A stretch of DNA of 33,743 nucleotides from Phoronis australis. Lineage: Eukaryota > Phoronida > Phoronidae. The stretch covers positions 377,401 to 411,143 of the forward strand of contig NMRA01000203.1 in NCBI GenBank assembly GCA_002633005.1, given 5' to 3'. Shown piece by piece: positions 9,035-22,366 of this stretch. The notes below the pieces were generated by a model, which was given only the letters and a program-made list of their open reading frames with translations, was not told where the DNA came from and ran no database searches. How positions within the stretch are numbered: the stretch's first letter is position 1; each line of letters starts with the position of its first letter. Both the position numbers and the translations under genes were made by a program.

Positions 9035-11665
9035 TTAATCTATGTTTTCTTTGGGACAAGACCCGTGGATTAAATTTTCAAACACAGACTATTTTTACCC
9101 TATTGGTAAGTCGTTGTTATGTGGAGTCACGTAACCGTGCTTTAAAATTCAAGTAATTAGCCACGACATTGGTGTGATTTTTTTAATCAAGATCTTTGGC
9201 AAATAAGAGAAGAGTCGATTTGCAGTTGGGGATATAGAATGGTGTTTTTAGTTTCCCATCTGTAAATAGTTGTGTTTTCTGGCTAACAACAAATAATAAA
9301 AATGTACACGTAAAATGAAATAATTGTAAACAACGCTCTTTACAAAGTGTAAGAGATTTTCACGAAACGACTGCTACTCGTCACATTTGTCTGACAGCCG
9401 GATACTCCATACATGTACAGTGTACATATTGACGTTTCTTGCGGTAGGTGTGAGTCGCTCTTCACACCATGAAAGACTAGATCCTTCAGAAAGTCGTCAC
9501 TCCTGTTAAGTGGCTATTGACCGAGTCAGATGGAAGTTAGAAACAACTCTATGAAGGGATGTCTGTGAATGAATTAACTTTATTGAATTAAAAACTCTTT
9601 GGCAAAATATGATATTTCTAGAACAAAACTCGACGAAAGGGTGAATTTTGATGGAAGATGCCAGTCAAAGAATCATTTCGTTTTTCGCACTCTTTAAACG
9701 AGTGATTATTCAACTTGTGCTTTTCCAGCTTCATTGACATTCAGTCAGAAGGACGAATAACACGGGAACAATTCTTTTAATGCTCCATCTGGTGACGAGG
9801 TCATTTCACTCTAGATTACTGAAGGTTTCCTTCGTAAGATCAGAAGTGTTCTCCTGTGTCAGCAACTGACAATTAGAGCAGCTCCATTTCGGGATCTCAT
9901 GCTCCACCAAGTTACAGAAATTACTATCGGCCCATTGTGACCACGTGTCTTCGGTTGCGAAAGTTCCACATTTGAGGTGGGAAAAACCACAAGCGGGCAT
10001 GAACATCCGCGTTGATGTCGGTCCAGTCCGTTCAGAGACATCGTCAGAGTTAGTAGCTCCACGTTTCTAGTATTGCAGACGGCAGTCATTAGCACAGTCA
10101 CTGCAAACGGAAATCTTGTCGGATCTATAACATTTGTAACCGGAAAATGGCTACACTTGGCTGCGCCACTTCACAGGGGACGCGTTCCATAGATGCAGAT
10201 ACTCGAGTAGAGGTATAGTGGTCACGTTCTTCGCTTGAAATTCTTGGTAATATTTTTCGAAGACTTACGTGGTTTGGCTTTTCTCTGAAGAAACGTGTTC
10301 TATGGAACACAGCCTAGGTTTTGATCTAGAAATGTCGGGTCGTCATAAGTTGTTGGGCCTTTTACCGACATCCACTAGAAGGTGCGTATAAAGAGATTCT
10401 TCTGTAATTCTGAGAACTTTGGACGTTAGTGTACTGAAGCCGTCTATTTTTCGTCGGTCGAACAAATCTTGAGCCCCGAGCAAAACCATTCTGCAACAAT
10501 GATTAAAAACGAGTAGCACTTTAATATAGAAGATAGTTAAATTTATAACCGGTGTTATGGAATAGGATATTATTTTGGCAGCCAGATCTGTTTCTCAAAG
10601 AGTTTATTGACTTTTATCTTCTTGAATTCCGGCTGAAAATAAGTCAACGGATGACTTACATCGTTTGACAAAAACCAGACTAAGGCTGAAAGTCAGATAA
10701 TCTATGCAACTCAAAAGGCATAAATCAGTAGTCTGCTAGAATGGGCAGAAGATAAAACGGCTAAAAATCAACTTTTGTATATTCGCTGTCAGATTTCTGA
10801 CCTTGGCTAAAGTCAGAAGACGAAAGTCAGAAATAAGCCCCTGAGCTTGATTTTAATCACTTTAATACCTTTCATTCATCCGTGGTTCCTTCCCTTTCCT
10901 GCTAATGTGTTCCAGTGCTTTATACTTGGCATATTTGTCTGGTGGTCTTCGCAATTTTAGTTTCGCAGCTTTTATTCTGCAACAGGAATGTTACAATGAT
11001 CAGTGTTTGAACAAAGGGCACACATTAAAAGTGTTTTCTGTGTCCAATAACATTTGATTCAGGCAAACATTAACCAATCTTATTCGTCTAATGTTGTATC
11101 TTTTCCTAGGCATGATGCTGGATCAATGCTCAAGAAGAACCGACAGTTCCGTATTTTCTTCCGACCAGACTCGTTCAGTTGCTGGAACGTGCGCGTTAGT
11201 TTAAACTGCCATACAGTTTCGAACGTTAGTGTTACGTTAAGTCTTTGCCGGGGAGGAGCAAATCCGCCAGTGAAGAATGTTACTTTTGATTCGAGAACTT
11301 GTTGTGTACTCGTACCAGGAGGTCATGCAGGCTAGTGGGTACATTACGCTTTAGTCTCAAGGTGATGTTCTGGGCCCAGGGTCGAACTCGAAAAGCTTTT
11401 TACCTAATATTTTGTGCTGGAGTACATTATGGTTTACTCAGACGAGCCCGTAGTCCAAGCTCGCAATATTGATAATATGTAGATTCGTGTTAACAGGTTT
11501 TAGTGTGATTTCGAGTGAAAAGACTAGACGCTGGGTCTTCAACTTCTTTTAATTTAGTCAAAAAATGAGGTTTATAGTAGTACCAAATGAAAAAGATTTT
11601 CTTCAGGTTTGTGACTTATACAAGAATAAGACAGGGCTTTGTTTTGTCCCCTTATATTTTGACAC
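9035..11665. other. intergenic, no recognisable gene
   Basis: AT-rich. Two overlapping - strand frames at 9806-10101 include Cys-rich text (CGFSHLKCGTF) but match nothing I know. The other frames use non-ATG starts. A near-palindrome ATGTACAGTGTACAT lies near 9414. Confidence 0.5.
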
Positions 11666-11670
11666 GTGTC
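11661..11670. repeat. palindrome GACACGTGTC
   Basis: A perfect 10-bp palindrome with an E-box core (CACGTG). It overlaps the start of the 42-bp minisatellite. Confidence 0.6.
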
Positions 11671-11917
11671 AAAATGTAGTGAATTGACAACTTTTCAGTA
11701 AGTGCGAGTGTCAAAATGTAGTGAATTGACAACTTTTCAGTAAGTGCGAGTGTCAAAATGTAGTGAATTGACAACTTTTCAGTAAGTGAGAGTGTCAAAA
11801 TGTAGTGAATTGACAACTTTTCAGTAAGTGAGAGTGTCAAAATGTAGTGAATTGACAACTTTTCAGTAAGTGTGAGTGTCAAAATGTAGTGAATTGACAA
11901 CTTTTCAGTAAATGCCA
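11666..11917. repeat. 42-bp minisatellite, six copies
   Basis: Six head-to-tail units of exactly 42 bp, starting GTGTCAAAATGTAGTG and ending CAGTAAGTGNGA. Units differ only at the last few bases (GCGA, GAGA, GTGA, ATGCCA). Because 42 is a multiple of three, the - strand stays open and would give a 14-residue repeat (TEKLSIHYILTL..). That frame has no ATG start, so coding is unlikely. Each unit also has inverted TGTCAA and TTGACA. Confidence 0.95.
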
Positions 11918-14364
11918 GTAAAAATGAAAAGTTCAAAGTCGTGTGACCATTGCTTTTACTGTTGGACTACGTGACTGAAACTGAAACGGGGTCCCTAAAT
12001 TTAAATTCCCTAGGCCCAAAAATAGTTGCTGCTTCGTTAAGACGCCGTTTTTGCTGCTTTTTTACGGTCGCTTAGTGGTCATTCGTGTCATCTACAAGTA
12101 TGCTTCGTTCTGACACAACTGAAACACTCTAAAGATACATGCGGCAAGACAACCTCGATCATAGAAAGAAAGCCATCATTTTTCGGATAACTATAATTCC
12201 AACCTCGACTAACCGCCTATTCTGTCAGTGGCGGCACGGCCATATTTTGTACGCTAGTTGGAAGCTTCCACGCAAAATATTGGACTTTCATACGCGTGAT
12301 ATCGCAGAATTCGCAATAGACTTGCCTTAACGAACACACCCCAGGAGTCAGTTGTTTCATAAACTAATAATTGCTAGTAAACACGAGTGAATGCTTTTGT
12401 TTCACTCCATCACATGGCCCACTAATCACCGTACAATCCACTACTTGACACACAAAGTGCTTTACTATACCTTTTATACATGTCGTCATCTTCACCGCCC
12501 CAACCCCAGAATAAGTTAGAGTAACCGTTTATTTGAATATAGTGTTCTTTCCTCAAGTTCAACACACCTCCGACTAACTGAGGGTAGAAATTGCTGGAAA
12601 AAAAGAATGGAGAAAGAAAAAGATCAAACTTTGTATCAAGGTATGTATAACGTGGCTAGACAATGTGAGTGTCGGGATATCCTATGCTATTAGTGAACGT
12701 TAGAACGATCGTTTACTTCGCAGTTGGTTTTGCGCAGTTTCTCTACTGCATCAGATACATACGGTTATTTATGCTCGGAATATGTCGCGAAAATAATAGG
12801 TGCGTCGCAAGCTCCGTTTCCAGAGATAAAGAGGAGACCGTGTATAGGCGATATAAGGTCATTTATTATGACTGATAAGGTACAGAAATATGAGTGTACA
12901 AATAACATAAAGATAAAATAATAATCTCTGGAAAGATGGGCAGGCAATAAAAAGCGCCTATTTCCAAAAAGACTGAGTATGAAATTAAGTGGTACGCTAA
13001 TTAAAGATTTCATGAAAAGTTAACAATCGATTTAATTATTTTAAAGGCCAGATTTTTTGTCATGTACTACTTTTCTAATAAAAACGGTCAAGAGGTGGAT
13101 CCACTGGGTTTTCAAAATCTCCTCGAGATGCAAAACTCAGCCACCTCAACAAAACGGTACACCCACTGGAAACGCTAAAATAGGAGATCCACCTCTGCCA
13201 TGTTAGTAGTCGACCCACTCGAGCAAGACAACGACCAGTCCTATTATCACATGTTCCAGACCTACCTCCGATCCTGAAGTGTATATCGAGGTGTTGATAT
13301 CAGATTAGCTTGTCGTTACAACGAAGTCTTTATTTAGTATCTTTCTCAATTAAAACCACCCCGTGTTAGTACATTAGCACAACCCGCGGGCATTTTCTTG
13401 TTGTGTCATGTTTTTGCTATTTGCTTCTCATATTGTCTTGTTAAGTGCACTGAGGGTGAATCGTCTTATTGCACGTTTACCTTATGAATAGTTGCTTTAA
13501 AGACACTCTTTGCACTCCATTTTTGCTAAAAACTTCATGAAACGGATCTTCTGGCAAACCATTTTAATCGAACTGCTCTTTGAACATGAAGAAGAATGTT
13601 TTTCATAATAAATTGAATTTAATACTGGTTTTTAGCTTATTTTTTGTCTTGCTGTACTGCACCACTACAAAAGATGGCTGACGATGTGTCAATTGAAATT
13701 CTGTTGCTGAGGAAAGCTGTTGTCGAATCCTGTCGTGTGCTATACTTGGGCTTAGAATTCTGCTTATCTCAAGATCACATTTGCGTGAAATTGGAATACC
13801 CTAAAGAACTTAGCAACCTTAAGCAACTTTACTCAGATAATCACGTTCACGTTTATGAAATTTGCAATGCACTAAACTAAATTACATGTTACTTAAAATT
13901 ATACATTTTAACCAATCTGAATTGGCGATCCTATTCATCAAACAATAGTTAATTAACCATTCACTTATTCCTCCGATTCTTTGACACAAATTCCGCTGCA
14001 GAAGAAAGTGGGTGGTTGTGGGGTCAATAAATAAAAAAATTCTATACACGGAACAAAAAAATTCACCTGATTGATTTAATGGATATTTAATTCCAAGTTC
14101 ACGCATACGCGATCTTGAGGTTAAGCATAATTCTTAGTTCATGCACACCCAGAAAGTTCAAAATATGAAGTAAGCAGAAAGGTTGTACTCTGTTGAAAAG
14201 GCTTAAAGTCCTTGCCTCACGCGTTGTTAACCCTTATTACATGGTTAGAAGATGTTATAAGGATCCAAGAAGTACCTACCCCATAACTAATACACGATCC
14301 GTACTCGAAAACAGTTTAAATGAACGCGCCACTCACGATTGCAGAATGGTGAATGTTGACCAAT
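11918..14364. other. intergenic with minor ORFs
   Basis: Short frames only: 12139-12330 (ATG, 63 aa) and 12669-12921 (overlapping frames, non-ATG). None is recognised. AT-rich, with no transposon ends seen. Confidence 0.5.
13674..13880 (+). CDS. small hypothetical ORF, 68 aa
   Basis: The ATG at 13674 has a strong Kozak context (aagATGG). The predicted peptide MADDVSIEILLLRKAVVESC continues to a stop at 13880 with an ordinary amino acid mix. I do not recognise it. It may be a small protein, an exon, or chance; no splice sites or poly(A) signal settle it. Confidence 0.15.
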   Translation: MADDVSIEILLLRKAVVESCRVLYLGLEFCLSQDHICVKLEYPKELSNLKQLYSDNHVHVYEICNALN

Positions 14365-14926
14365 TCCCCTTTTGTCCACTGACGTCACAAGCATACTGGC
14401 GCCCCCAGTGGAGGCCCTGAAAACTCGTAAATAAACTGAGTTCGTGAACCCGGTAGTATCCAGCCTAGCAACGGCGGAGCCAAGCTGGCGAACGGACTTA
14501 TGTTTATTGTGGGGCGTTGAGTATCGTTTTTTTTTCTAAAAACATAATGCATGGTATATAATAATGAATGGTATATAGTATCAATTAAATATGATTGAAA
14601 GATTCCTTTTTAGTCGAGCGTAAACGAGGCTATTTCGCGTGAGAATAAAACTTTGGCTTTGCCGTGTGTAACACAGAAGAACATTTGGATGGTGTTGCAG
14701 GATCGCGAGAATGAATATTCCAATTTTCTTAATTTATTGGAACAATATTAATTTTCTGAGAGGTATGACATGCAACATTATTTAAAAAACACACTAAAAC
14801 ATAGCGACTCTGGAAAAATCATAAAAAACACTTTAACCACAGTCGCCAGCATGCTTGTTTACGAGTTCTCAGGGCCTCCACTGGGGGCGCCAGTATGCTT
14901 GTGACGTCAGTGGACAAAAGGGGAAN
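14365..14926. mobile_element. MITE-like element with 68-bp terminal inverted repeats
   Basis: Left end 14365-14432 and right end 14859-14926 are near-perfect reverse complements, starting TTCCCCTTTTGTCCACTGAC and continuing through GGCGCCCCCAGTGGAGGCCC to CTCGTAAA. Each TIR holds a perfect CRE-type palindrome TGACGTCA. The interior has no coding frame. The single N at 14926 is the last base of the right TIR. No target-site duplication is evident. Confidence 0.75.
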
Positions 14927-17900
14927 AAAAATAGGTTCGACCCATATTGGTTCCTAGGTTCGACCGGCCTACGTAAGGAACTAAACACCAATGCTATTTT
15001 AACATACTAAGTACGCGTAACATTCCAAAAAAATCAACGACCACAAACTACAAGCTATAAATACACTACATATGCAAACGAATCACGATATATTACTAAT
15101 AAAACAAAATAATGAAGACTTTTCGAGCAAGCCATAGCACATTCAGTTACAAGGAAAAAATGGCGGCGTTCAGGACAAGTTCCTGAACTGATGAGCCGGA
15201 AATGTGGGTACGGAAATAACCGATGACAACTGGTAATCATACGCTCAGAGAAAAGGGTCAAATACGGTTGAAAAATCGCTTTTGGCAAGAAAGGCGACAA
15301 GAATGTAAAGAAAGGGTGTCGAAAATAAGATTTTATGTAGTAAGTATTTTCGGATACTAGAACCACATGGGCAGTTTGCAACAAGGACTTTAATACGGCT
15401 TAGGATCACGAGTTGGCTATTACTACTGTAACGTTTTGATGGGGCTATTCGACAGTCTTTACATTACTAGAGGGCGCGGGTGTACTAATGGTGATAGATT
15501 AAGCAGTCTCGATTTCGCGAGCCCTTTATACATGGTGAAATGGCTTGCAGTCGTGCCAATTGAATCTGAGATTGCGTGAAAAAGGTGCTTCTACGAGAGG
15601 AAGTAAACATGACCTTATAGAAAGTTAAGGTTTGTGATTATTTTAACGATTATTCAAGTTTACAATACTGATGCCTGTTAACTGAGCTACTGACCGGTGT
15701 CGTCTTCGGCAGTCGCCAGTCAGGTTCAGTAATCATTGTTGTGGTGTGGGCATAACCTATGGTGTGTGTTACGATACTTGACGTAGGACTCGGGATGTTT
15801 TCGTATAAAAAAGCAGTATTATTAATGTTTGGGATGATTTCTAACAGGTTTATCAGTCACAGTTACAGCATTCAATGCTGAATGTTTATGCTGTCAACTC
15901 GATATTGGTTAGTGAGGTAAGATTACAATCCAAGCCTAAAGGGTATGTGACAAATATCCATTAGACTATTTGTTTACTCCCTACCCTATGTCGTCCGGAA
16001 ATCTATTTCACGTTGACATGGAAATATACTCATGTCTGTTTTCACCTGATCTTCGGTGTTTAGGTTTGAGGGCCAGTACCGTGCAGAAGAGATATCCATC
16101 GCTTCTGCAACCGTCCCTGAATTGACAAAAATTGGTTTTAAGCTCTTGACTTCAGCTAACCAGCAAGATCCTCCAATCAAGTGCAGATCTGTTGTCAAAG
16201 CCTGCTTTGTATATCGGAGACAACGAGCAAGGTTTGGAAGTTGTTTTGTTAATTTAATTATTCAGGACCTTAGCGGGAGGTTGGCATAAGGGGTTGGGGT
16301 TGTAAAATTTAGTGCGACTGAATGAGTGAAAATAACAGGTAATAGTGTCTAGAGGAAAGAGCATGGTGAAGTAGTTCTTAACCTTCATGAAGTCCTTTCA
16401 AGTTTCATGAAACTGTTTTGCTATCCATTGTAGACCCACAAAAATATATTTCATTTTCTGAATTCTCAATGACTGAGCAGTCTTAACTCATGCCTTGAAA
16501 TTTTGCAAGTCGTTTATAAATTCATATGACTGCCATTTTTGTGAAAATTACATTTTTGCTGTGAACATACGAGTGAGGTAGTATTTGAACATATTCTTAC
16601 TGCCAATAAGCAAGAAATGGTGCGTTACGATTTTTAATTACTCTTAAACAACAGAAAGATTAACCACCATTTTTAAATGACCCAAGTCTTCATATCTTCT
16701 ATTATAAGAAAGATAAAAACAATCTGAGCAACGGTTCCCTCACCCTTAGGCCACAAGTGTGTTTGACAGACTCATGATCTGTAAACGGTGATTAAAATTG
16801 CTGAAAGAATCAAAATTAAAAAGGCTTGAAAATGGGAAACAAAGGTTTGAAGTTGTGTAAAATAACTTCCATATTTTGCAGGCAAGTGATGAGTTTAAAG
16901 AATTTTTATGGCTAGGAATGAAAAATAAAGATGCTGTTTTATACAATACTTATCATATACACCCATGCTTTCTGGAAACAGTAATTATTTAATTTTGTGT
17001 GAAATTGTAGAACAATTACCATATCATATTTTTGAAAAACAGGGGCATTTTTTTGACCCAACCTGAAGTACATAATTATTCATGTTTCAATGTTTCTTCC
17101 AGGTTCAGTGACATTTTTAAGGCCACTTGAAGTCGCAACATAGACAAGCTTTGTTACTCCTTTCTCTTCCCACAGCTTGTCCACACACCAACAGTGCTGC
17201 ATGGCACAATGTTCAAGCCAGTGACCAGGGAGAAACATGAATTGCAGTACTAAGTTACCATAAGAAAAATGTGCCAGTGGATTGTTTGCATGGGAAGAGG
17301 AACTATGTTTGACTGGTACCCCAGGTAGGATGCCCTTTCATAGGCAATTAGTCATATGTGGACGACAATGACTTATCTTCTTTCCTGGAAGAAACATGAG
17401 GGACTGAAGCTAAAGAAGACCTAGTAACACTCTGGCCTAGTTCAGGGTCAGATTTTGGGTACAAAGCGAGTCAAGTGATATGCTGCTGTGTTCACCTTCA
17501 AGAATCTAATTGTGGGTGACATTGAGGCTGAATGAGGTTACAAGACGGTAAGTCACGTGCCCAAACTGGGCCTTTTTTACAAGCGCGTCTAAGGCCATTG
17601 AAACTAGATCCCAGTGAAATGAAAACCTTTCCTTTCCCACTGAGTGACATTAACCTTTCCTTTCAGAGGAGAAAAATTCTATTTGGTACACATTATGTGG
17701 AAGTGACATTCAGTGACTGCATTGATTGTCTTATTTTCGGTAAAAAGTCTGTTAACGTTACACTTTGATGATCGAAAAATTTTTTCATCAGCAGGCAAGT
17801 TTGTCACTAATTATTCAACTTGCAAATATTTCTTCCGTTTTAAAGTTCCATTCAGTACACTTGTGGCGCTTCTTTATGAAGCTGAAATGATTACCGATTA

Positions 17901-19829
17901 CGCTTGCGAATTCATTTGCCATTTTCCTGTTGACCTATAGAAATGTCCGGCGATCAAAACGAAGTATTCCCTTTGTTTACGTTTGATTTGTTTATGTGTG
18001 TAACTATTTTTAGAGCTTTCTTAAGAAGGCCTTTGAAGAGTTTAAGTTTTGTGTTAACTTGTCTAGAACAAAAGTTCCACAAACAAGCAAAGCATGTTTT
18101 CAATCGTAGTTAAATGGATAAGAATAGTAAAATAACGGGCGTACGTACATGGCTGTAATTTACAAAAAGTGTTGCTTTTTGTGATATCTTTCGACAGACA
18201 AAACTCATTCTGTGTTCCAAGCAGGTGAAAGTAAAGGCAGCAATATCTTTAAACGGTTCACCTTTGTTTTGTCACCGGATTTACGCAGAGCTGATTTTTT
18301 TTCTAATGATTTGATGAGTCACATCCGACGTCCAGGCTTTTAACTTTTACTTTGAATTCCATACTAAACAAATAATTCTGAAATTAACACTTACTATGTT
18401 CCCCGAGTTTTTTCAATTATTTTTGACATATGGTGAGGTGTGTTAAAGCATCTGTAAATGTTTCTGTCGTCTTGCAGAATGAGATCTAGATCATGGAATA
18501 TAAGACAGTCGAAGGTCCAGTTACTTTCCATGGCCGTCTTGACAGCTGTGTTCATCAGGATCCCTTTGTTAAATCTCTCTTTTCCAAACTGAAAAAATAA
18601 CGTTTGGATAAGGCATGGAACTTTGAAATTGCAGCGCCACCTTTAAAATCGCACGAAAACGCCCAGATTACGAATGGATTTTAATGAGGCGAATAAACTA
18701 ATCACAATCACAGTGTGGACAGGAAATGGAGAAGGTCATTTGTTGCTTTTCTAGCTAGATTCTTCGTTGCAAACGTGAATTATTCTTGCTTGAAGTTGGT
18801 GAATTTTATCTTGACCTTGTCACTGTGTGGCGTGGTTTTAATGAGCATTTTAGTTGCCACAAATTCAGGGCAAGTTCGTTTTTGGACGAGGCCTGCAATA
18901 TTCCACAGGTCATGATATGGAAAAAGGTTGTTGTGTAGGCCTATCCTTGACACACATTTTTTCTATGGGTTCTCGCGAACTGATTTCGGTTAATTCACAA
19001 TATAAAATTAAAATTAGGCAAAACAATCGGTCTTGATTACACACCTATAATTATACAACTGAGTTGTACGCATCTGCGTCTGTTTAAAACCATGAATGTA
19101 CCTGCTCTGTGACGACAATTCTAAAGACAACTTGGTGCCTTTGTAACACCGGAAGCATGTGGCCCAAGAACTGAATAAGATGAAACATTCGATCGCGAAA
19201 CGGCAACACCAGTAGGATACTGTGTCGTGCAGCGCACTCTTTTGGGTGGTAGACTCCTCCCCGATAAACGTTGAGGTTGTTCATTTCCACATCGGCCATT
19301 GACATATTTTGTAGAGATTTGACAGTATCGGCATATATTAGTCGCCCAACTGCAATAAAATAATACCTGGTGTCACGACAGAGCTAGAAATGACAAAAAC
19401 CGGTAGCAAATTCGATTAAACACATGTAACTGATCATATTGTCAGTGGCCGGTCTAAGTCTGAACCTCGGATACATTCACCATCGTTTCTTCAAAAGGAT
19501 GTAGCACTCTTGGCTTTTTCATTGAAGATTCCTCTTTATTTGAGCATATTTACGAGATTATGGAGAAAGATTTGCATTTACACTTTCCTATTGTATGCAT
19601 GTCAAACGCAAAAAGGAATGTACCAGAGGAGTTCAGCAAGCCACAGAATGGCCAATGACGTCGTGGGTCAGATACAAATGGGAAGAATGTCTGAGTGGCT
19701 GAGAAATTCATCTAGAATATGAGAGAGACACAGTCCAACGGTAATCTGGTGGGAATTTTGAATAATACAAATATCAATAATGAACACGTCTCATTGAAGG
19801 TCAAATTTCTCGTATTGTCGCTCAACACG
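14927..19829. other. intergenic, no gene established
   Basis: About 4.9 kb with low coding content. Two exon-like islands are noted separately or here: 16063-16231, and 17103-17547 bounded by TTTCTTCCAG and ACG|GTAAGT but full of stops in all + frames. The frame at 15055-15384 (-) starts TTG and is unrecognised. Confidence 0.4.
16063..16231 (+). CDS. possible orphan exon
   Basis: Bounded by a GTTTAG acceptor and CAAG|GTTTGG. It is open in one frame: FEGQYRAEEISIASATVPEL, then KIGFKLLTSANQQDPP and VVKACFVYRRQR. The composition looks protein-like, but I do not recognise the domain and found no partner exon nearby. It may be a relic. Confidence 0.2.
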
Positions 19830-22008
19830 CGTAGTCCCCCTGCCTGATTCGTCCAACACCCATATATAACACTAATGAGCCTACAAGAATCTTTGCTACT
19901 TCCAAGTCTTGCATTGACTTGTGCATTACCAACAAGCTCACTTCTATTGCGTCCGCGTTCGTTCTGCCCCCTATCAGCCACTTGGATCGCCATGTCCTAC
20001 ATTCATCCATCCCATCATGTTCAGCTCATTATGAACCTTCTCCTACTAAACGTGTTTGAAAATACGGTAAGGTAAATCAAATTCAATTGCATAACGACTT
20101 AATCAACCACGATTGGGATTCAATTCACAGTCGAAACAGTATCGAAACTGTAATGTAGAGATTCAATCAATAATTCAATGACATCCTAGAGAAAAAAATA
20201 CCATGATTACAAAATCGGCCTTACATAAAGCAGTACTGGTGATTTGTTAACAAAATAAAATGCCATTCAGTCAATAACATGTTTCCTCATATACCCTCTA
20301 AAGACCTTCCCAAACACGCCGATACAACATCGAAAAAATGCACTTTTAATTATTGCTAGAATATTTAACAAACAAAGGCCACATCAATCCGATTAACCAA
20401 GACACCGTCTATAGACTATCAGTTAAGTGTAAAGAACAACTCACTGACCACCAAACTAGAACTGCAGAAGTTAGAAAACGTCTTGAAGATATCGACGTTA
20501 ATAAATCAAATGGTTCATAACAAATAAATCGATAAAAATTATGTATATCTCAATAACATTATCTTGTCAGGCCATTATCTTTCCGATTGGAATTTAGGAA
20601 TAACGGTACCAATTCACAAGAAAGACTGCAAGTCAGAAGTGTCAAACTATCGTCCTATCACATTCCTAACACCTCCTCCGAAATTCTAGAAAAGGCTATA
20701 TTTCGAAATCTCATTAGAATTTAAACTCGCAAGATCTCATAGACCCACTGCAGTTTGGTTTTTTACCAGGAAAAAGTACAATATACCAACTCATTGGAAT
20801 TATTCATGACATGCATTTACAATTTTCTGCCTTCGACATGGTCCCACGTGGCCTACTCAGTTACAAGTTAAGACCGTTTCTAATATCTGGCACTATGTTA
20901 AGTTAACTGGAATCTTCACAATCCCATCTATACAGCCTACGAAATGCGAATTGATGGCGAGTATTCAATGTCGTCTTCTCCGGGTTACGTGCATGCGGGT
21001 GTGCCCCAGGTCAGTGTTCTTGGTCCATTATTTTTCCTTCTAAGTTCTATACATCAATGACCTTTCCGACAATATCTCATATGAAACTATCTTTACGCTG
21101 ATGACACATCTTTATTTCTCCCTTCCCCTAAAAAAACTCCACAACTATCTATGAGACTACAAGGTGATCTGTACAAGCTTTCTTCGTGGGCTGTCAAATG
21201 GTGAATGAATTTCAAAACAGAAAAAAGTGTTGACACTATCGTCTCACTATCCAAAAATTCACTTCTGCATGTAGATCTACTATTTGATTTCCAACTTAAC
21301 GGTGAGAGAATACTAAACAATATACCCATAAGCACTTAGGCATTATTCTTAATAATAATCTCTCTATATGAATGCTCACTGTCGTGATCTAGATGCTGAG
21401 ATTCTAAAGTTGTCAAGTCCCATGAAACTTCTATGAAGACACCTAAGTTAAATGTACCTAGATGTTTTGTTTAATGTATTAGTCCTGCCCCACTTTGACT
21501 ATGGAGACATCAATCAATCCACTGGAGCTGTTGTTCTACTCCACTTAGATCGTTTGCTGTATCAAGCACCACTGTCAATCACAGGATCAGATAAAAAGAT
21601 AAAGTTCTCGATAGCGGTAATTGGTCTACACTTTTTGAACGAAGGAAACTACACATTAATTAACTTGTACAAATTTAAGTTCTCAACAACATAAACAATG
21701 CGTCTAATAAGCTCATATTTAACAAATATGAAAGAAAATGCTGAAGGCCATACAGGCCTGAGGAATTCCCATATTTCCACCATCCCTCCGTAATACACCA
21801 GGGTAACTCGCAGATCAGCAATTTTAGTGTCCATAGACAACTGGAATACACTGCCTGCAAATTTAAAAGACAGCCGTGCAACCTCAATGAACAAAATAAG
21901 CTTTAAAAATCACTTCTGTCATGCTAATCCACCTTTCCCTCGTACCAAGTTTAAAACTATTCCTAGAGCTCACGAGATATTTCAATACATTGCGTTCTGG
22001 GCTTTCAC
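19830..22008 (+). pseudogene. decayed CR1/Jockey-type LINE, endonuclease C-terminus to RT end
   Basis: Pieces of one LINE polyprotein can be followed across frames. The endonuclease end is near 19876-20030 (TNEPTRIF, IDLCITNKLTSIASAFVLPP, ISHLDRHVL) and the linker reads LINHDWDSIHS. RT fingers lie near 20490-20690 (DVNKSNGS, SDWNLGITVPIHKK, NYRPITFL). The palm has GVPQVSVLGPLFF near 21000 and catalytic YADDTSLFLPSP near 21097. The C-terminal NTLPANLKDSR lies near 21840. Many stops, frameshifts and deletions make it non-functional. The THAP-TIR element begins directly at its 3' end. Confidence 0.8.
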
Positions 22009-22230
22009 TTAAAGGCGAAGGCAACCTTTTTCCATGTCATTTTGAGCTAAAATAAGGTTGGTTGGTTATCCTAGACATATTTTCCACTTAATTACAGCTT
22101 TTCGTAATTTTGTAAATTACTCGTCCGCTACTCCGGAAGTGACGTTTTAGGAGGCAAGCGTTTCCCGCCACTTGGTTTTGCGTTGACTTTACCGTGCGAA
22201 TCTGTTCTATTCTACTTTTGTTTTGTGCTG

Positions 22231-22290
22231 NNNNNNNNNNNNNNNNNNNNNNNNNNNNNNNNNNNNNNNNNNNNNNNNNNNNNNNNNNNN
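22231..22290. other. assembly gap, 60 N
   Basis: Sixty consecutive N. The real size is unknown; the frames that run through it are meaningless. Confidence 0.98.
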
Positions 22291-22366
22291 AGCGATGCAA
22301 AGGTACTCCCAAAGCGCGCGTGAGCCGATAATTAGTACATCCTGGTACGCAGCAACAGTGTGGCAT
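22291..22366 (-). CDS. THAP zinc-finger N-terminus, cut by assembly gap
   Basis: ATG at 22366 on the - strand gives MPHCCCVPGCTNYRLTRALG and then VPLHR before the N run. This is the opening of a THAP domain: first Cys pair in CVPGC, then the (F/L)HR landmark about 20 residues on. THAP fingers bind DNA through a C2CH zinc site and occur in P-element-type transposases as well as host transcription factors. Lying between long TIRs, this one is probably the transposon's own DNA-binding domain. The second half, with the C..H pair, is not visible. Confidence 0.75.

Noticed and set aside
11666-11917. CRISPR-like array
   Set aside because: Units are contiguous with no spacers, and the context is eukaryotic; it is a minisatellite.
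11652-11936. 94-aa repetitive protein
   Set aside because: There is no ATG start; the open frame follows from a unit length divisible by three.
17103-17547. Exon bounded by TTTCTTCCAG and ACG|GTAAGT
   Set aside because: Stops occur in all three + frames; it may be non-coding or a relic, so it was not annotated as CDS.
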